A stretch of DNA of 64,000 nucleotides from a virus. The stretch covers positions 1 through 64,000 of the IMG/VR virus record IMGVR_UViG_3300037516_001783; one strand, given 5' to 3'. Below the pieces are notes generated by a model, which saw nothing but the letters and a program-made list of their open reading frames with translations, searched no databases and was not told the origin of the DNA. Positions 41,117 to 49,246 of this stretch are shown in pieces (the stretch's first letter is position 1; the number at the start of each line of letters is the position of its first letter). Position numbers and translations under genes: made by a program.

Positions 41117-43171
41117 TTATTTAAAATTTATATCGTCTTCAATTACACCACCTAATAAATAATCAAATGCCTTTTTGATATTCACTTTCTTTAAACTCTC
41201 AGCATAATAATCTTTCCAATCTTCATATTGGTCTTGAGTTTCTTTTGGTAAATTTCCGAAAGTCATTTTTGCTTCTTTTATGTTACCTAAAGTTCTAACT
41301 TGTAAATCAGATTCTGGTAAGTTCTTTTGGTTCTTAACTAAAACGTCATACAACTCTTTGTTTTGTTCAAAGTTGTCATATCCGTCTCTTAATTTACCAT
41401 CCAACATTGTAGACATAGCATACAGCATTTGTTTTTTATCCAAATCTATATGTATAGGTTTACTTCTACCTTTAAGAGCAGCAGAGTCTTGGCTATCATC
41501 CAAACCTTTATTTGTAATGAAGTTTAACTTACCATGGAAATCAAATTCGTCTGGAATATCTTTAACATTTTCACCTGTTAAATCGGCTATCTTCTTTTTG
41601 AAAGTTGGTGTTATTGTTATCTTTGGAGTTTTACCTTCAAAGTTCTTAAGTAAGTTAATTGTTTTAGGATTAAACAACATACTATCACTGTCATCGAATG
41701 AAAGTAATGTTTTAGAACCCTCTTGTCCTCTATATTTATACAGATATGCAAGGAAATCACCGTAATTGAATCCCGTACCTTTCAATTCAACATAAGAACC
41801 GTTTGGATGCTCTTCTGGGTCGTAAGGTTGGTCTTTATTTATTTTGTCATAACCAAGTTCTCCCAATGCAGCTTTTTCTACATTGTATGATTTACCAACT
41901 CCTGCTTTACCACTAATTATTGTCATTAATTTAGGACTTTCGTCACTCATTAATGTTTTAATACTACCGATAATAGAATGAGCTGTTGAAGTGATTTCTC
42001 TTTTTTGATTATCGTCTAATCCTATACTTTGGTCACCGTTCCAACCAGCACCTGTTTTTGGATTATACTCACCATCCTTTAACTTTTGGATACCAAGTTT
42101 CTTTTTCTCGTCTTCAGAAAGTTTGGAAACGTCTACTTTTTCAGGTTTCTTAGTTTCTTCTTTAACCTTATCACTTTTCGGTTTTTCAGTTTTATCTTCA
42201 GAACCTTCTTTTGGATTTTCAGGTTTACTATCACCTTCTCCTTCAGCACGTTTATCATCAGGTTTAGAATCTTCTGTTTTATTATCAGCTTTTTTGTCAC
42301 CTTCCTTATTTTTATAAGGGTTTCGGTCATCTTCAGAATTTATGTATTCCTCACCTCTTTTAGCTAACTCTTTTTTTGCTGAATCAACTAAAATTCTTGC
42401 CTTTGGATTGTCATGTTCTTTGTCTAAAAAATTCTTTAAATCTTCAGTAGATGACTTTTTAGCATGAGATTCAACTTTTTTGTTATCCTGATAGATAGAA
42501 TGATAATCGTAATCAGAACTCTTGCCCTTTGGATTTTCAACCTTCTTATTAGACGGTTCGTTTGCATTATTATCTTCTTGTTTTGTGGTTTTAACTTCTG
42601 ATTGATTATCGTCATTTTTGACCCACTTTTTCATGTGTCTACCTAGCTTATCAACGATATCTTTGATATGTAGCTTACTCATGTTTAAACCCTTATTAAA
42701 CTCATCTGAATATGGGTTTGGTTGGGTTAAACTTGTAATGCTTTTTTCTAAATCTCTTTGATTAACAAAATCAAAATAATGGCTTAAAATTTCACCTTGA
42801 TTATCTAAGAAGTCAAATTCAGTTAAATCGTCATCACAAATAAGTTCATATTTATCATGTTCAAAATTTAGTATAGCAGATTCAACATCATACTCACCTT
42901 CATTTCTAACTAAAAAGTAATTAACTTCAAAATCTTCTTCACCGTTGTTTTCAATTGTTTTAAACAACAAAGAAATATCATTAGACTTTACATCTATTGA
43001 TATTTCTTCTTTTAATTCTCTTATTGCAGTTTCTATAGGCTCTTCACCGTCTTCAACTAAACCTCCTGGAAGGTTCCAACATAAATCTCCATAAGTTGCT
43101 GTAAAACTCCTTCTTAAAATAAGTACATTGGAATCCCAATCTGGTAAAATGGCTACAGAATATACGTTCAT
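41117..43171 (-). CDS. Nudix hydrolase fused to AAA-type ATPase
   Basis: 684 residues from the ATG at 43171. Residues about 1-130 are a Nudix domain: GGLVEDGEEPIETAIRELKE then EISI, a Nudix box with Ser in place of the last Gly. A 230-residue Lys/Glu/Asp/Ser-rich linker follows. Residues about 395-600 form an AAA-like ATPase, with SGKAGVGKSY (Walker A, about 420-429), TLLSFDDSD (Walker B, about 488-496), and FDFHGKLNFITNKGLDD as sensor 1. The C-terminus ends with IKKAFDYLLGG. Nudix enzymes cleave nucleoside diphosphate-X bonds. The ATPase half is related to both modules of the tandem ATPase at 44835-47057. Preceded by a late-motif copy. Confidence 0.75.
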   Translation of the reverse strand: MNVYSVAILPDWDSNVLILRRSFTATYGDLCWNLPGGLVEDGEEPIETAIRELKEEISIDVKSNDISLLFKTIENNGEEDFEVNYFLVRNEGEYDVESAILNFEHDKYELICDDDLTEFDFLDNQGEILSHYFDFVNQRDLEKSITSLTQPNPYSDEFNKGLNMSKLHIKDIVDKLGRHMKKWVKNDDNQSEVKTTKQEDNNANEPSNKKVENPKGKSSDYDYHSIYQDNKKVESHAKKSSTEDLKNFLDKEHDNPKARILVDSAKKELAKRGEEYINSEDDRNPYKNKEGDKKADNKTEDSKPDDKRAEGEGDSKPENPKEGSEDKTEKPKSDKVKEETKKPEKVDVSKLSEDEKKKLGIQKLKDGEYNPKTGAGWNGDQSIGLDDNQKREITSTAHSIIGSIKTLMSDESPKLMTIISGKAGVGKSYNVEKAALGELGYDKINKDQPYDPEEHPNGSYVELKGTGFNYGDFLAYLYKYRGQEGSKTLLSFDDSDSMLFNPKTINLLKNFEGKTPKITITPTFKKKIADLTGENVKDIPDEFDFHGKLNFITNKGLDDSQDSAALKGRSKPIHIDLDKKQMLYAMSTMLDGKLRDGYDNFEQNKELYDVLVKNQKNLPESDLQVRTLGNIKEAKMTFGNLPKETQDQYEDWKDYYAESLKKVNIKKAFDYLLGGVIEDDINFK

Positions 43172-43195
43172 TGTTTTATAAAATAACAATAAAAA

Positions 43196-43205
43196 TATAA
43201 CTGTT
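43196..43205 (-). promoter_or_regulatory. Late-gene motif copy (AACAGTTATA)
   Basis: TTAACAGTTATATTTTT on the minus strand overlaps the stop of the 72-residue gene and lies 24 bases before the ATG at 43171. One of seven intergenic copies. Confidence 0.5.
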
Positions 43206-43422
43206 AAGGGTTAATTGGCTTATAACAAGTCTCTGGATTATCGTCAAATTTTCTTATAATATCTACAAAATCAGAGTATTTCATACCATGAACTTTGGAA
43301 AAATCTTCAGCATCCAAATCTTTAGATTTGATGTCAACAAGAAACTTCCAATTCAAATACAAGTCGTACTGATAATCTAAATCAGCCAATAAACCTGTTG
43401 AGTTCTCAAATCCACCTTCCAT
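43204..43422 (-). CDS. Small protein of unknown function, head island
   Basis: 72 residues, acidic, with a helical C-terminal part (VHGMKYSDFVDIIRKF). Seven bases after the GNAT-like gene; its stop codon overlaps a late-motif copy. No family recognised. Confidence 0.55.
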   Translation of the reverse strand: MEGGFENSTGLLADLDYQYDLYLNWKFLVDIKSKDLDAEDFSKVHGMKYSDFVDIIRKFDDNPETCYKPINP

Positions 43423-43429
43423 ATCGTAA

Positions 43430-44833
43430 TTAATCTAAATTAAGTTTTTCTTTTGATAACAATTTTTCAAAAGTTTTTCTTTGAATATCATTTGTTAAGT
43501 CTAACTCACCGTCCCAACTTGAACCTGAATTTTTAAAGAAAACATTTTGTTCATGTTTGTTTAATTTTTTAGCTAAAGATTTCAACATGTACCTGTCTCC
43601 AACTTTGTCTAATTCAATTGTACTAACACTGTTATTTATTTTGTCAAGTTGATGTTCAGTTGGGTGGAAATATATTTCATATTTGAATTTTATTTTATCA
43701 CCAACTTGTTTACTATCACCTATCCTTGTTACTTTATAATTAAAACTATCCTCTTCAGAAGGTACATAAGTATCTGAATCTTGATAGTCAAGTTCGTCTT
43801 GGAAAGTATCACCACTCAAATCAGCAGTTTTAACAACCCCATCTTTTGAAATGTACTTAATTTCAGGTTTTTCACCTACCTTATGTTCACAGAAACCTCT
43901 GGCAATTAAAGTTGGTTTTATAGAACCTGAATCATTACTTTTAACAACATATCTGATGAAATTTTCTCTCATCCTTTTAACGTCACTTTCTGAAGCTGAG
44001 AAACCCCAATTCCCCCAAACAGACACACCTGTAAGCACTTCACTTTGTGTTTGTGAATTTGCTTGTACTGAAATTTTCTTAACTCCTAACTCCTTGTATT
44101 TGTCATAAAAGTTAGACATTAACTTTCTAGCAAAGTCAGTATTTCTAAGTGTTTCAGAACAACCAAAACTTGAGTGGTAAACAGAACCATCTGGTCTAAT
44201 TACTCTTGAAATCTGAAAATGTTTTGGTTGGCTAAAACCAAACTCATCAGTTGAAGCAGAATCCTCAGACATGTGAACTCTTATTGTTCCGTCAGAATCA
44301 CAAAAGAACCTTTTGTCAGAAACATTTCTTCCATTAGTGTTAGGAATGTAACTATCTATCAATTCATTACAACCTTTATAAAGGTCTGCTATATCATGAC
44401 CTTCCCAATGTTTGTTAAAATTGTTAATAGAAGTTTGGTCTGATTCAACCCTTACATTTTTTAACTTCTCTAATGTAAGTTCTGGTTTTTTAACACCGTA
44501 AGCTTCATCTGTAATTCTATCAACTTGCTTTAACACTTCTTCCTTTTTAAATTGGAAGCTGTTACCTTTCTCAACCTGTTTTAATGAATGTGATATTACA
44601 GATTGCTGGTGAAAATATTCAGCTTTTTTCAATAACTTTTTAGCCAATTCTTTTTCAGTTGAAGATAACATTTTATCTTCATTTACAGCATTAATATCTC
44701 TAATTTTTACATAAATTATGTGAGAATTTTTATCAAGTTTTTGTTGATATTCAGGATTCCCCTTCTTATGTATATTTTGTAATCCACCTTTGACAATTAC
44801 ACTGTCAAAGGCTTTTTTCAATTCATCTTGCAT
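43430..44833 (-). CDS. Head-island protein with GNAT-like domain
   Basis: 467 residues. The N-terminus starts DELKKAFDSVIVKGG, the short amphipathic motif that recurs in this island. Residues about 204-290 resemble a GNAT acetyltransferase-type fold: SVYHSSFGCSETLRNTDFAR, then a long helix KLMSNFYDKYKELGVKKISV, QANSQTQ and VWGNWGFSA. This matches the strand-helix-strand and W..GF ending of GNAT-like domains in phage head proteins. The acetyl-CoA binding loop (RGxGxG) is not clear, so activity is doubtful. One base separates it from the tandem ATPase gene. C-terminal 170 residues unrecognised. Confidence 0.55.
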   Translation of the reverse strand: MQDELKKAFDSVIVKGGLQNIHKKGNPEYQQKLDKNSHIIYVKIRDINAVNEDKMLSSTEKELAKKLLKKAEYFHQQSVISHSLKQVEKGNSFQFKKEEVLKQVDRITDEAYGVKKPELTLEKLKNVRVESDQTSINNFNKHWEGHDIADLYKGCNELIDSYIPNTNGRNVSDKRFFCDSDGTIRVHMSEDSASTDEFGFSQPKHFQISRVIRPDGSVYHSSFGCSETLRNTDFARKLMSNFYDKYKELGVKKISVQANSQTQSEVLTGVSVWGNWGFSASESDVKRMRENFIRYVVKSNDSGSIKPTLIARGFCEHKVGEKPEIKYISKDGVVKTADLSGDTFQDELDYQDSDTYVPSEEDSFNYKVTRIGDSKQVGDKIKFKYEIYFHPTEHQLDKINNSVSTIELDKVGDRYMLKSLAKKLNKHEQNVFFKNSGSSWDGELDLTNDIQRKTFEKLLSKEKLNLD

Positions 44834-44834
44834 A

Positions 44835-47057
44835 TTATAATATTAATGAGTTAAATGCTTTTTCTATATCAACGTCTACAATGAATAAACTTCCCGAATC
44901 CAATGATTTCATTAATTTTTTAACAACATTTTCTTCGTTACCATTTTCACTCCTAAAGAAGTGCATACATTTAATAACACCTTCTTCGTTCTTGTAAGAA
45001 TTCTTAATTTTGTCTATGTTTTTAGCCATAAAATTAAGAGCATCTTTGTATTCACTGTAAGTGTAGTTCTGTCCTTTTAGGTTTGTAAATCCAATACCTA
45101 ATTGTTCTCTTTTATTTATAAGATATTTAGAACGCTCTATAAAGGTATCAGGAGTTTCCTTTATATTTGCTAACATACTTCTTGATTGAATTGGCTGTGG
45201 AGCATTATCTAATGAAGAAGTGATAAAAACACACTTACCTTTGAATTGGAATTTTTCTGGTAAGTCGTTTGGGTGAGTTATGCTTTTTGGGTCAACCTTT
45301 CCAGACTCTTCGTCAGTTTCATATTTCCAACCACCTTGTCTAAGAGCGTCACCATAAGCACCGTTATCTTCAAAGTCAGAAGGTTTAAAATCAGGTTTAT
45401 AACGACCTGTATTAACACTTGTCAACCAAGCAACTTCACCATCACCAGATGTATCTAATGCTCCTTTTAACAAACCTTGACCAAGATTGCTTTCTAAAAC
45501 CTTATCAGCAGAGTTGTCAAAAACAATTGTCTTAAAGTTATGTTTAAACAAAGTTTCGTATAATGATTTCTCTGTTAAACCACCTCCTGCTGAGGAAATA
45601 ACAACATATTGATTACTTACAGGTTCCTCACCATCTTCAGGTTCGTATTCTAAGTTTTGTTGTTTCTGTAATGTACAAACTTCATGAGAATTTTGCATAC
45701 CTTTTTGTTTTAAGTAGGTAGTAACATTATTCGCATTTGTATCAGCAACAACAGCACATTTAACTTGGTTTCCTGTTACCATATCTAAAGAGTTGTAAAA
45801 CGAATCAAAGTTTTCAACTATAGACATTTCAGGCTTATCTTTCAATAAAATCTTATCAGCTTCAACCTCCCATTTCATCCCCTTTTTAGAGAAGAAATCT
45901 CTGATAGCATTACACTTTGTTAAAGTTCTACCACTTAACTCCTCTAAATTTCTCCAATTTTTAGCAAAGTAATTAGCAATACTTTCTTTCTCCTCATCTG
46001 TAACTTCTACTTTATTACCTAATGCGTCTTGGAATTTTAGAGAACTGTTAATCTTACCATAATTAGGATTCTCGATTCCGTTAATCATTTTCCTACCATC
46101 ATGTAAGATTTTATCATTTAACAGGTCCCAAGTTTCCTTTTTAGTTAATCGTAAGTTTAAGTTATCAGAATTTGTTAAAATCCTTTGGAAATTTTCAGCT
46201 TTTGGTCCATGTTTTTCAGCTTGTTTATCTAAATTCACATTAGATATTAACATAACACTACCATCGAAGTCAAATCTTGGAGGAACACCATCAGAAGTTT
46301 TCTCATGTACATTACCACTTTTAGGGTTTGTAAGAGTTACACTTCCTGTGTTAGAAGATATTGAGGTTAAAATATTCAACATGGCTGGGTCATCAAAAAC
46401 CATATCAAAATCATCCAAAATAATCTTCTTATCTTTATTGTTATAAAGCATTTCAAAGAAACCTCCGGGAGTTGTACCACCTGTGAACTTTACAACATCA
46501 CCATTTTCAAGACCTTCTTTGATTTTTGTATTTTGTAATACAGTAAAAGTTTTACCAACACCACCTGAACCTGAAGCAATAGAAAGTCTAAGAGATTTAT
46601 CATCAGCAAAATTTGATACCATTTTCTCCCACTCAATCATCCTTTCAGCTGGAGAGCCATAAATATCATAATCTAAACCACCTTCATCTTCATCAGAAAC
46701 AACTTTTTTCTCACTTGGTTTAACTTCACCTTCTGGTGTAATTGGTGCACTACCTTCACCGTCATGAGGGAATACTAATTTGTTAGGTGATTTGTCATGA
46801 CGTCTTCCTGTTTGGTCTTTCAACTTAACATATCCGTCATCTTTAACACCAACAATTGTATGTTCTTCACCGTTGTATAAAGCAACATCACCTTCTTTAA
46901 CATGTAAATGTTCGTCAGTAACTTCATCCTTTTTTACCCAAGTTAATCTCTTGTGGATTCCATGAGCACCATGAACAAGTATAAATTTTGGAACCAACTT
47001 ACCACCGTGTGATAAGTCTGCAGCCTTCTCTATGTCTGTTTCTAAATTATTTAACAT
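44835..47057 (-). CDS. Tandem AAA-type ATPase with shared beta module, downstream of portal
   Basis: 740 residues. Residues about 8-97 are a diverged copy of the island beta module (HGGKLVPKFILVHG, GEEHTIVGVKDDGYVKLKDQ). The first ATPase module has SGSGGVGKT (162-170), KIILDDFDM (211-219) and FDFDGSVMLISNVNLD (about 263-277). The second module keeps the same layout but lacks the P-loop Lys: VVISSAGGGLTEKSLYE (about 485-501), FKTIVFDNSAD (about 508-518) and FQFKGKCVFITSSLD then QSRSM (about 603-627). One active and one degenerate AAA half is common in remodelling ATPases. The C-terminus VDIEKAFNSLIL repeats the short island motif. It follows the portal gene by 14 bases. Confidence 0.75.
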   Translation of the reverse strand: MLNNLETDIEKAADLSHGGKLVPKFILVHGAHGIHKRLTWVKKDEVTDEHLHVKEGDVALYNGEEHTIVGVKDDGYVKLKDQTGRRHDKSPNKLVFPHDGEGSAPITPEGEVKPSEKKVVSDEDEGGLDYDIYGSPAERMIEWEKMVSNFADDKSLRLSIASGSGGVGKTFTVLQNTKIKEGLENGDVVKFTGGTTPGGFFEMLYNNKDKKIILDDFDMVFDDPAMLNILTSISSNTGSVTLTNPKSGNVHEKTSDGVPPRFDFDGSVMLISNVNLDKQAEKHGPKAENFQRILTNSDNLNLRLTKKETWDLLNDKILHDGRKMINGIENPNYGKINSSLKFQDALGNKVEVTDEEKESIANYFAKNWRNLEELSGRTLTKCNAIRDFFSKKGMKWEVEADKILLKDKPEMSIVENFDSFYNSLDMVTGNQVKCAVVADTNANNVTTYLKQKGMQNSHEVCTLQKQQNLEYEPEDGEEPVSNQYVVISSAGGGLTEKSLYETLFKHNFKTIVFDNSADKVLESNLGQGLLKGALDTSGDGEVAWLTSVNTGRYKPDFKPSDFEDNGAYGDALRQGGWKYETDEESGKVDPKSITHPNDLPEKFQFKGKCVFITSSLDNAPQPIQSRSMLANIKETPDTFIERSKYLINKREQLGIGFTNLKGQNYTYSEYKDALNFMAKNIDKIKNSYKNEEGVIKCMHFFRSENGNEENVVKKLMKSLDSGSLFIVDVDIEKAFNSLIL
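46767..47036 (-). repeat. Shared beta module, diverged copy 3
   Basis: Encodes residues about 8-97 of the tandem ATPase. The blocks YNGEEHT and RRHDKSP match the two closer copies at 35142-35447 and 37136-37432. Confidence 0.65.
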
Positions 47058-47071
47058 TACCTTATATTTTA

Positions 47072-48634
47072 TTATTCAAACGGATTCTCACTATCATCTG
47101 TTGGCATATCAGAATAATCTTCTTCACCATCTTCAGGTTGTACTTCACCACCTTCTTGTTCACCACCCATACCCATTTGTTGTGCAGCCATTTTGAATTG
47201 TGAGTAAGTACTTGACATAACATTATCTGCAGCTGGGTCTTTAATTTTTGGATAACCAAGTTCTTCTCTAACTTCATTTAAAGTTGCAAAGTTGGTTACT
47301 TTCTTAACTGCCATATCCAATTCCTCTGACTGACTTAATGCATCTATTCCAACGAACGATAAATAATAATCCTTATCTAATTGGTTTACCACATATTTAT
47401 TTAGTCTGGAAGCTATGAATTTTAAAAGTGGGTATAAACCTTTGTCCTTACTATGTTTTAATTTACCTTCATTATTACTTTCAAATAATGCTCTGTTTTC
47501 AGCTCCACCACTTTGTGAGAAACCTATTTCTTCTGGAGATATACAGTAAATTGCACAAGCTGTTTTGATAAGGTAATCTTGCCAAGCCTTAAACTCCATG
47601 TCTTTATTGGCAGTTTGAAGGTTGATGAATTCCATCTTTCCAGCTTCCATAACAGGAGTCTTCCAAGCATTATGAACTCCAGAAACCATTGCTTGCCACT
47701 GTTGTTTAAATTCTTGGATTTTTGCTGGTGAAACTGAACCGTCTACACGAATAATACCTTTAGGTGCTGAACCTTGTGAGAAGAATCTTCTGTTATACTC
47801 ATCTGACCATAACATAGAAGTTATTGTTGTTACAAGTTCTTCAAGTTCTGAAACTCCGTAACCAAAATTATGAATATCACTTTCTGGATTTCTAACACCA
47901 AAACATAATTCCCAAGGATAAAAATCTGCTACAACCTGACCATTGTCTACTTGACAAAATGACGGATAATAACCTTTGATTTTTTCTTTGTTTTGGTTTT
48001 GATAACTATCATCATCAACACTATCAGATATCCTAAAAGTAGATGCGTCTGTGGCAATGAATTCTATTGGTAAACCTTTTCTGTTGTAAATAACCTCAAA
48101 AGTCAATTGGTCAAAAACTAATGAATCTCTTGTTACTTTTCTTATGAAACTGTCAAAATCATCTGCTTCCCAAGAGTTGTTTGTACCACAATTCAAAATA
48201 AATTGCGTTATTTCATCAACCCTAGCTTGTTCTGCTTTTGTTAATTTTGAGTTTTCCTTACCTCTTTTTAAAATCTTAAATCCTGTACTGAATTTATCCT
48301 TCTGAGGTTCAGCAAATGCGGCAACTTGATTTACCCTTGTCTTAATAATAGCACTAATAACAGGAACTCTTGCCATACGTTTTAAATTGTCGTATGACAT
48401 CCCCATAGCTTTATCCTTGTAACCTAAAGAAGTTGCAAAATCTAATGGGTCAATTAATATAGATTTTCTATCAGAAAGTTCTCTGTTCTCTATGTATTTA
48501 CTTGCGATTGCTTGTGCTTTTACTAACTCATTTGGGTCTGTAGAAGATAGTGCACTGCCAACCAAAGACATTTTCTTAGCTAATATCTTTTCCTCTAAAG
48601 TATTTAAGATGTTTATTTTTTCTATTCTACCCAT
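47072..48634 (-). CDS. Portal protein
   Basis: 520 residues from the ATG at 48634. It follows the HK97-type portal layout: early helical clip region, MARVPVISAIIKTRVNQVAAF, a central WELCFGVRNPESDI strand segment, YNRRFFSQGSAPKGIIRVDG and the crown-side KTACAIYCISPEEIGFSQSGGAENR, a segment typical of portal proteins. The C-terminus is Gly/Gln/Glu/Asp-rich. Twelve copies form the DNA gate at the capsid vertex. It is first in the head operon, behind a terminator and a late-motif copy. The large terminase gene is not next to it in this window. Confidence 0.87.
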   Translation of the reverse strand: MGRIEKINILNTLEEKILAKKMSLVGSALSSTDPNELVKAQAIASKYIENRELSDRKSILIDPLDFATSLGYKDKAMGMSYDNLKRMARVPVISAIIKTRVNQVAAFAEPQKDKFSTGFKILKRGKENSKLTKAEQARVDEITQFILNCGTNNSWEADDFDSFIRKVTRDSLVFDQLTFEVIYNRKGLPIEFIATDASTFRISDSVDDDSYQNQNKEKIKGYYPSFCQVDNGQVVADFYPWELCFGVRNPESDIHNFGYGVSELEELVTTITSMLWSDEYNRRFFSQGSAPKGIIRVDGSVSPAKIQEFKQQWQAMVSGVHNAWKTPVMEAGKMEFINLQTANKDMEFKAWQDYLIKTACAIYCISPEEIGFSQSGGAENRALFESNNEGKLKHSKDKGLYPLLKFIASRLNKYVVNQLDKDYYLSFVGIDALSQSEELDMAVKKVTNFATLNEVREELGYPKIKDPAADNVMSSTYSQFKMAAQQMGMGGEQEGGEVQPEDGEEDYSDMPTDDSENPFE

Positions 48635-48683
48635 CACAGTTAATTAAAAACAAAACACAGTAAAATTCACCTGTTTTAAAAAA

Positions 48684-48695
48684 TATAACTGTTTG
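48684..48695 (-). promoter_or_regulatory. Late-gene motif copy (CAAACAGTTATA)
   Basis: CAAACAGTTATATTTTTT on the minus strand, 14 bases downstream of a hairpin and 49 bases before the portal ATG. The best match to the derived consensus. Confidence 0.55.
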
Positions 48696-48709
48696 TATGG
48701 AAACAATTA

Positions 48710-48739
48710 TTAAGGGATGTTAATAACAACACCCCTTAA
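48710..48739 (-). terminator. Hairpin between nucleic-acid genes and portal operon
   Basis: 12-bp stem TTAAGGGGTGTT / AACATCCCTTAA with one G-U pair and a 6-base loop. No clear T-run follows, so termination strength is uncertain. Confidence 0.5.
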
Positions 48740-48754
48740 TTTAAAATAATTTGA

Positions 48755-49246
48755 CTATTGGATTGTAACTTTTAACATTTCAATAATGTCTTCCATCTCC
48801 TTAATTTTAAGATTGACAGTATTTACTCTACATTCGTCGTCAGCAACTAATTGGTATTTTTTCACACCACCTTTTAACCTATCCTCAACACTTTTAGCTT
48901 CACCTGTGATGATGTAACCGTATTGGTCTAAAAATGCAATTTTTGTTAATAAATCCTCTTTTGATTCTGAACACTTTTTCAGTAAATCTTTTACTTCAAA
49001 CCATTCATTACCAACAATATTGTGTAAGTTGTAAAATAAAGCAAAAGCTTTCGATTTATTATCTCTAAGGTATTCCATGTGTGAATACTTAGCTACAGAA
49101 TCTTCAACAACTTCTAAAACATCAGCAAAATTTCTAATAACTTCTACAGGTGATAAACCTGTAGACTTTAATTCAGGAAGTTCTGGAGAGGTCATTAAAA
49201 ACTCACCTGATTCTTGCTTTTCAATACTTAAATTAATTTTGTTCAT
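48755..49246 (-). CDS. HicB-like N-terminus plus winged-helix-like protein
   Basis: 163 residues. Residues 1-50 (INLSIEKQESGEFLMTSPEL, STGLSPVEVIRNFADVLEV) resemble the HicB antitoxin-type fold: a short beta sheet with a Gly-containing strand turn and a helix. Residues about 75-135 could be a winged helix (FEVKDLLKKCSESKEDLLTK, FLDQYGYI). No HicA toxin gene is adjacent. A phage transcription regulator is plausible. It overlaps the nuclease gene by 14 bases. Confidence 0.45.
   Translation of the reverse strand: MNKINLSIEKQESGEFLMTSPELPELKSTGLSPVEVIRNFADVLEVVEDSVAKYSHMEYLRDNKSKAFALFYNLHNIVGNEWFEVKDLLKKCSESKEDLLTKIAFLDQYGYIITGEAKSVEDRLKGGVKKYQLVADDECRVNTVNLKIKEMEDIIEMLKVTIQ

Noticed and set aside
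42086-42367. Long open frames opposite the Nudix-AAA linker
   Set aside because: They mirror the low-complexity Lys/Glu/Ser codons of the charged linker and encode Phe/Ser-rich or Ile/Lys-rich strings without motifs, so they are shadows.
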